DNA from: Styela clava
Taxonomy: Eukaryota > Chordata > Ascidiacea > Stolidobranchia > Styelidae
Length of the DNA: 64,000 nt
Assembly (NCBI RefSeq): GCF_964204865.1
Contig: NC_135259.1
Coordinates: forward strand, 2,976,001 to 3,040,000
Reading direction: 5' to 3'
Notes under the pieces: generated by a model
What the model saw: the letters and a program-made list of their open reading frames with translations, nothing else
What the model was told of the DNA's origin: nothing
Databases searched by the model: none
Part shown: one piece after another, positions 59,701 to 64,000 of the stretch
Position numbering within the stretch: the first letter of the stretch is position 1
Layout of the letters: each line of letters starts with the position of its first letter
Translations under genes and position numbers: made by a program

Positions 59701-62136
59701 TCGTAATTCCGTTTTCATAGAGCATTTTGTTTCAACATGTCTTTCAATACCCACACACCTATACGTGATATACCAAACCCACAAAGACCCCCAGACAAAT
59801 ATACAAAGTTGTCTAGCAACACTTCTCTCTGGTTAGATGATGATAAAGGACCTTCATCTCGAGTGCAAATATCTGTTTGCAATTTGCAGCACGTTGCAAC
59901 TTGAGTTATAGTTCATTAGCTGTATTCTAAATTAAACAGGCAACATGGGACAAATAACAGTAATTAGGCATTACTCTTTCGCGAATATCTAATGTGATCT
60001 GATCACCCTACCACGATCCCTGAAACCTTTATATATAAAAGTAACGTACAGGTTATTTGACCATACCAATCAAAAATATATTATCACATTATGCTAGGTC
60101 ATATAATCAACATCGAGTCAATACCAATCAACTACTCGCATGCTTTTCGTGATGCTGGAGATTTGGATCCTGACCACGGATATTGGTGTCTGGATTATCA
60201 CGGAAGATGGAATTTTTTCATCATCCGAGTTTTCTACATCGAAGATAAACAGGTCACGGGCGAATATGACATTGGTAAGCTATGCCATATTTCGATTGTC
60301 CTGAAGTCCGGTTGACTTGTTTCTTTCCGAATTGATATATTTCTTCGTCTTCCAAATCAATGCGGTTATACCATATCATCCAGAATGAGTAGATATGCAT
60401 TTTAATTTACATATCTAAATCTCCAGAACAAAATTCCGATTTTTTAAATTCAATGAATCTATGACAGACTTTCTGGTTTCCGAAATTTATACCTCATTTT
60501 CAAAGTTGCCCAATTAAAATAATTTCAAACAGATCCGATTCATAAATGCATTAACTTTACCAGGATTTGAAGACTTTTCACCGTCTAAAACAAAGCAGGG
60601 TGACAATGTTTCGTTTTCCGGATTTTCGTCTTTGAGTAAAAAAGCAAGCCGTTGGCTGTCAAGTGAACCCGGAATCTCTATCGTGGGTTCTCAAGCCATT
60701 GAAATCCCTTTCAATCAGAAGCAAGAAGGTAAGAGTAAGAATGCTGGTGTAAGAGCAATTGCTGTTTTAACATTTAGCAAATATAGACATAGAGAGAATA
60801 CTCTCAAACTGTCAGTTCTTTACTTGCAATCGAACTTCATGTTGGAAGAGCCTGAATTTCCATTAGCGATGTTTGAGCTTCCTAATTACTCCATCTATAA
60901 ACATTTAAAACCTATTCTATTTATCACTAATAATAATTGAGCTGTGCTATAGCGTATGTCACTATACGTCCATTCAGTTTAATACATTGTGATTCCTGGT
61001 GCAATTTTATGAGAATAGATTCAAATAAAATTGCCACTTGACATAGAGATAACCACCAACCAAGATACAAAAAATATTTCCATACCTAGAGCAAAAAGCG
61101 TTCAACACAAGCTGCTCGTTCTATGAAACATCAAAAATAAGTGCTCAGTTACATACACTGAAATTCCTGCGAATATGGTTCGCTCGTGGTGAAAGACAGA
61201 CTGTCCAGTCGTCATCTTCGGAAACACAGGTATATTTTAAAATTTTTACTGAATTTCAATCACTTGATAAAAATATTATTAGGGTTTAATTAAGAATCTT
61301 GCCAGGAATATAAACTTATTTAAATTCATACAGATTGCTCAAGAATCTCCCCATCCACCTCTGTCTAGAACATTTAGACCGGGAATAGCGATTCGCACTG
61401 TTCTACCCTGCCAAATCACTACAGCAGGTTGTTGTGGAATACGAAGGCCAATTTTTGCAACTACTGAGGATACAATACAAAGAATAAATGAGTGGATTGC
61501 TATTACAGGTACATTTTTTCACTGGCTGTGTATCGAGTTTTGTTAATATTTATATATATATTGTGAAATCATCATTACTATCCCACTCATCTTTAACATT
61601 TTAGGCGAAATCGCGTTTTTTGTAGTTTACATCTACAAAAACTAATGTATTTCTAACTTGCACCTATACAATGACAAATATTTTTGGGTGTCTTCTAAAA
61701 CATATTCTCGCCTCACTTAAGGTTGTTTCATTTTTATTGGCATTTTAGTATATATGTATATATCGCTGGGAATTTACTTTCGCGTGAATAACCGAACTAC
61801 AATCCAACACTTCTTCAATTTACACCGCAAACATCTAAATCTTTATTCAAACGTGTTTAAGGTGCTGATGTCATTTGCGTCCAGACTGACAATATCGAAA
61901 AATGGAGAGGACAACAATGCCAACTAGGGAAAGATTTTTCTGAAAAAACATACAACAAAGCTGACTATTCAAGCGCAGTTGCCGCGAATTCAGTAGAATA
62001 TAGATTGGCTGCTCTTAGAATCTTCATTCGCGCTGATTCACAAGGCAAATTTCCAGAGCCGGAAACAAAAGAATTACTGGGCGCTCCAAAGCCAGTAGAA
62101 CCTTGTTGCTGTTTTGTAGGCTGTGCTGTCATGTGA
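56711..62136 (+). CDS. Unrecognised 604-aa protein: four repeat modules and a CAAX C-terminus
   Basis: Eight exons: 56711-57135, 57641-57793, 58272-58576, 60098-60274, 60564-60728, 61090-61229, 61334-61508, 61862-62136; all phases agree. Residues 1-140 are Ser/Thr/Arg-rich and probably disordered. Then come four imperfect modules, each a short helix, a strand with I-x-I or V-I, and, after a variable loop, a hydrophobic strand of LR-[LI]-W type: EANKFLEQNPHIQIKNCES..VIGLRLWYS (147-197), LNEAISKNQITGHIINIES..FFIIRVFYIE (about 284-330), ASRWLSSEPGISIVGSQA..KFLRIWFA (381-440) and INEWIAITGADVICVQT..LAALRIFIRA (506-571). The C-terminus CCCFVGCAVM has a CAAX box (CAVM; terminal Met favours farnesylation) with upstream cysteines that could be palmitoylated, suggesting a membrane-associated intracellular protein. 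I recognise no family. Start ATG is the first in the frame, but an upstream exon is possible. Confidence 0.8.
58681..58850 (-). repeat. SINE-like GC-rich repeat in intron 3
   Basis: This GC-rich block stands out from its AT-rich intron. On the minus strand it reads CCCGGGGGAGAGGAAAGCCG, then GGCTTAATCCTATGGCGAAC and CCGGTTACCAGTCCAGG. I have an impression of similar repeats in ascidian sequence, but cannot verify it. No element borders or target duplication found. Confidence 0.4.
58887..59225. mobile_element. hAT-like end fragment in intron 3 of the four-repeat gene
   Basis: Begins CAGGGGTGTGCAACCTGC at about 58887 and contains the GTGCGGCCCGCGG motif common in these elements. The opposite terminus was not identified; the right limit is approximate. 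Confidence 0.5.
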
Positions 62137-62715
62137 GCACAATTGATATAATGGTGCCCATGTTCGTGACATTTAGTATGCATTCACCGACGTCAATGAT
62201 ATTTTGCATATCAGTTCATATTTACTGGCCGCACAATTCGATACCACATGAGCAATAATAGATTCTTTTCAATGCTTTGTGTTTTGCACGATCCCTAATG
62301 TCACGTAACATGAAAACTACAGAAAGCCCAGTTTATGGGGAATTTTGAATATTGCCGAAAGTATGTTTTGTACCATTGTGCCCGATATTGTTTGGTCTGT
62401 TTTCATCCCAGCCCATAACAATGCTTTCCAAGCTAAGTGTTGTCAACTTCAGTCGCCTTGCTCAGTACGTAAAAAGTACGATTAATGGTGTTAGGAAACA
62501 AAATATTAATGTAAAAAGCCATTCGGAATCTTAAACAAATTTTGATAGACTAACCGTTGATATAATTTAGAATAGGTTCATGTTTTTAATGTTTTGATAA
62601 ATCTCAGGTGCTCTATTTTTGTGTTATGTGATTAGTCTTTTTATGTAAATATTTGCTTGACAATTATACCAGAATATAATTCTTGAAGTTTGAATAAAAG
62701 AAAACCAATTTAAGA
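62137..62715 (+). other. 3'UTR and polyadenylation signal of the four-repeat gene
   Basis: AATAAA at 62693-62698 is the first hexamer after the stop codon that is followed by a plausible cleavage region. A 3'UTR of about 570 bases is inferred. Confidence 0.5.
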
Positions 62716-64000
62716 CTTTGTAACTAGTTTATTTTTCAATAATCTACGAAACTGGATTGACGATACAAAATTTGAGGTAAAAAATATGTGAACAATACTG
62801 TGCGAACTGAACTTATGAAATGAAAAATAATACCGTATGCAGAATTAGAGAGTTTCTTCAAAACAATGGACGGTTTCTCAAACGACACGATTCTATAGTG
62901 ACAAATCCCATCGGTTTTTCACAACATTCGTAACCAATGTGGCATGGCTTTGTACACACATATATACAGTACATAAATATGTATGCACTACTGATAGACT
63001 TAAAATTACACTACCAAAGTAACATGCTATGCATAAAAGACGTTGCATCCTCTAGCTAGGCCTAGAATATTTAAATTAGGTGCAGGTTTTGATAACATTT
63101 GATGTCGTTCGTAACACATACTCAACTTTAAATTTATGTGTATTAATAGATTATGTGTCTACTTTAATTTTTGAACTATTCGAATCAACACTGATGAGTA
63201 AGCATGACGACGAACAGTATAAAAAACTAAATGTAGACGAATAAATATATTAGAGGGAGGGACAGCGAAGATTCCGTTTTACATAGAGAAAACATGAACA
63301 GAATTCAAAGTAAATTACTGTATATATATTTGACTGTTTGGTTGATATTGAGTTATGTGGCTCAGTAAACAAGGCCAATGAAGGTTATCGATGCTCGTGA
63401 GCCACATTTTTCAAAGAAAACATTCAGCCATTCACGTTTGGAAGATTATAGATTAAATATGTTTATTATTCGTACCAATATTGTTTTTTTTCTCACTCAG
63501 TCTGAACAAAACAGTATAATGGACTGACTACCTTACAGTATTTGTAACGATCAAGAACGGAAATCTTTTTCATGGCGGGGTATGTTGTACGGAAAATCGC
63601 CGTACTGGTGCCATCGCATCTTTATTTAAGATAGCCTTTCTAGTAGTCGCAGGCCCAAAAAAATTGTTTCTTTTTGTTATTGATTTTTCGGCATTGTTAG
63701 GTGTCCGTGCAGAAATGGTGAGTTAAAACGCATGAATTTCTAGAGAAAACTGCTATTCAAATTTATTGTCACACCGACTTTAAACGAATTCTGTGAGAAA
63801 CGTTTTTATAACATGGTGTATTTTGCAACATGATTTGCTAGCTAGTTTTGCTAATATGACAGTGGCACTCAGGTACTGGTATAGGGTTTGCAACGCAAAG
63901 GGATTGGAATTGCTCCCACGTACCAGATTCACTGAACTAAAAACTCGTTTCGCGGGCACACCATCCAAAATTGGCACTTTTCCGCGGGCCGCACAATTTT
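62716..64000. other. Intergenic right edge, no gene recognised
   Basis: AT-rich. The last 50 bases (CGGGCACACC.. CCGCGGGCCGCAC) look like the start of another hAT-type end running off the window. No exon found. Confidence 0.35.

Noticed and set aside
60632-60940. 102-codon frame extending past 60728
   Set aside because: The part after 60728 is intron read-through: GTAAGA donor at 60729 and an in-phase next exon at 61090 fit the gene model.

Overview
This is a eukaryotic, invertebrate-type window: AT-rich, genes split into many short exons with GT-AG introns of a few hundred bases to about 1.4 kb, and dense remnants of DNA transposons (mostly hAT-type ends of the CAGGGGT../CAGTG.. kind, one mariner-type family, foldback MITEs). 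The gene set (muscle-type myosin essential light chain, fibronectin-III protein, type-B carboxylesterases, arylsulfatase A-like enzyme) is metazoan. Gene structure and repeats would fit a tunicate or a similar marine invertebrate, but this is an inference and not a species call.

Layout. (1) 150-4487, minus: seven exons of a fibronectin-III-rich protein, continuing beyond the left edge, with an unresolved 5' end. (2) 5609-7147, plus: a complete six-exon myosin essential light chain gene with a TATA box. (3) 7250-12238: no gene recognised; a 1.6-kb non-autonomous hAT element with a perfect 8-bp target duplication, and a foldback MITE nested in it. (4) 12239-29193 and 29425-44031: two direct copies (A and B) of one segment. 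Each carries a complete ten-exon carboxylesterase gene (plus) and, converging on it, the last three exons of an arylsulfatase (minus). Copy A is longer mainly because it received a 2.1-kb hAT element and a 0.2-kb foldback element after duplication. The copies are joined by a 228-bp hAT end fragment (29197-29424) whose terminus directly abuts the first base of copy B. (5) 41658-47824, minus: the complete seven-exon arylsulfatase. Its exons 5-7 lie in copy B and exons 1-4 lie outside, so copy A has only a 5'-truncated sulfatase, which also carries a 1-nt deletion. (6) 47825-56710: no complete gene; a relic of one fibronectin-III exon (52149-52302), mariner and hAT relics. (7) 56711-62136, plus: an eight-exon gene for a 604-aa protein that I do not recognise. 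It has four imperfect copies of a helix-strand-strand module and ends in a CAAX-type C-terminus. (8) 62137-64000: 3'UTR and repeats.

Functional picture: the two secreted alpha/beta-hydrolases are near-identical recent paralogues and both reading frames are intact. The sulfatase has all the main active-site residues and an N-terminal membrane anchor. The myosin light chain and the CAAX protein are unrelated single genes. The most interesting items are the transposon-bounded tandem duplication that broke one sulfatase copy, and the unrecognised four-repeat, probably lipidated protein. All exon models were built by eye from splice sites, phase and family conservation; no transcript or database evidence was available.
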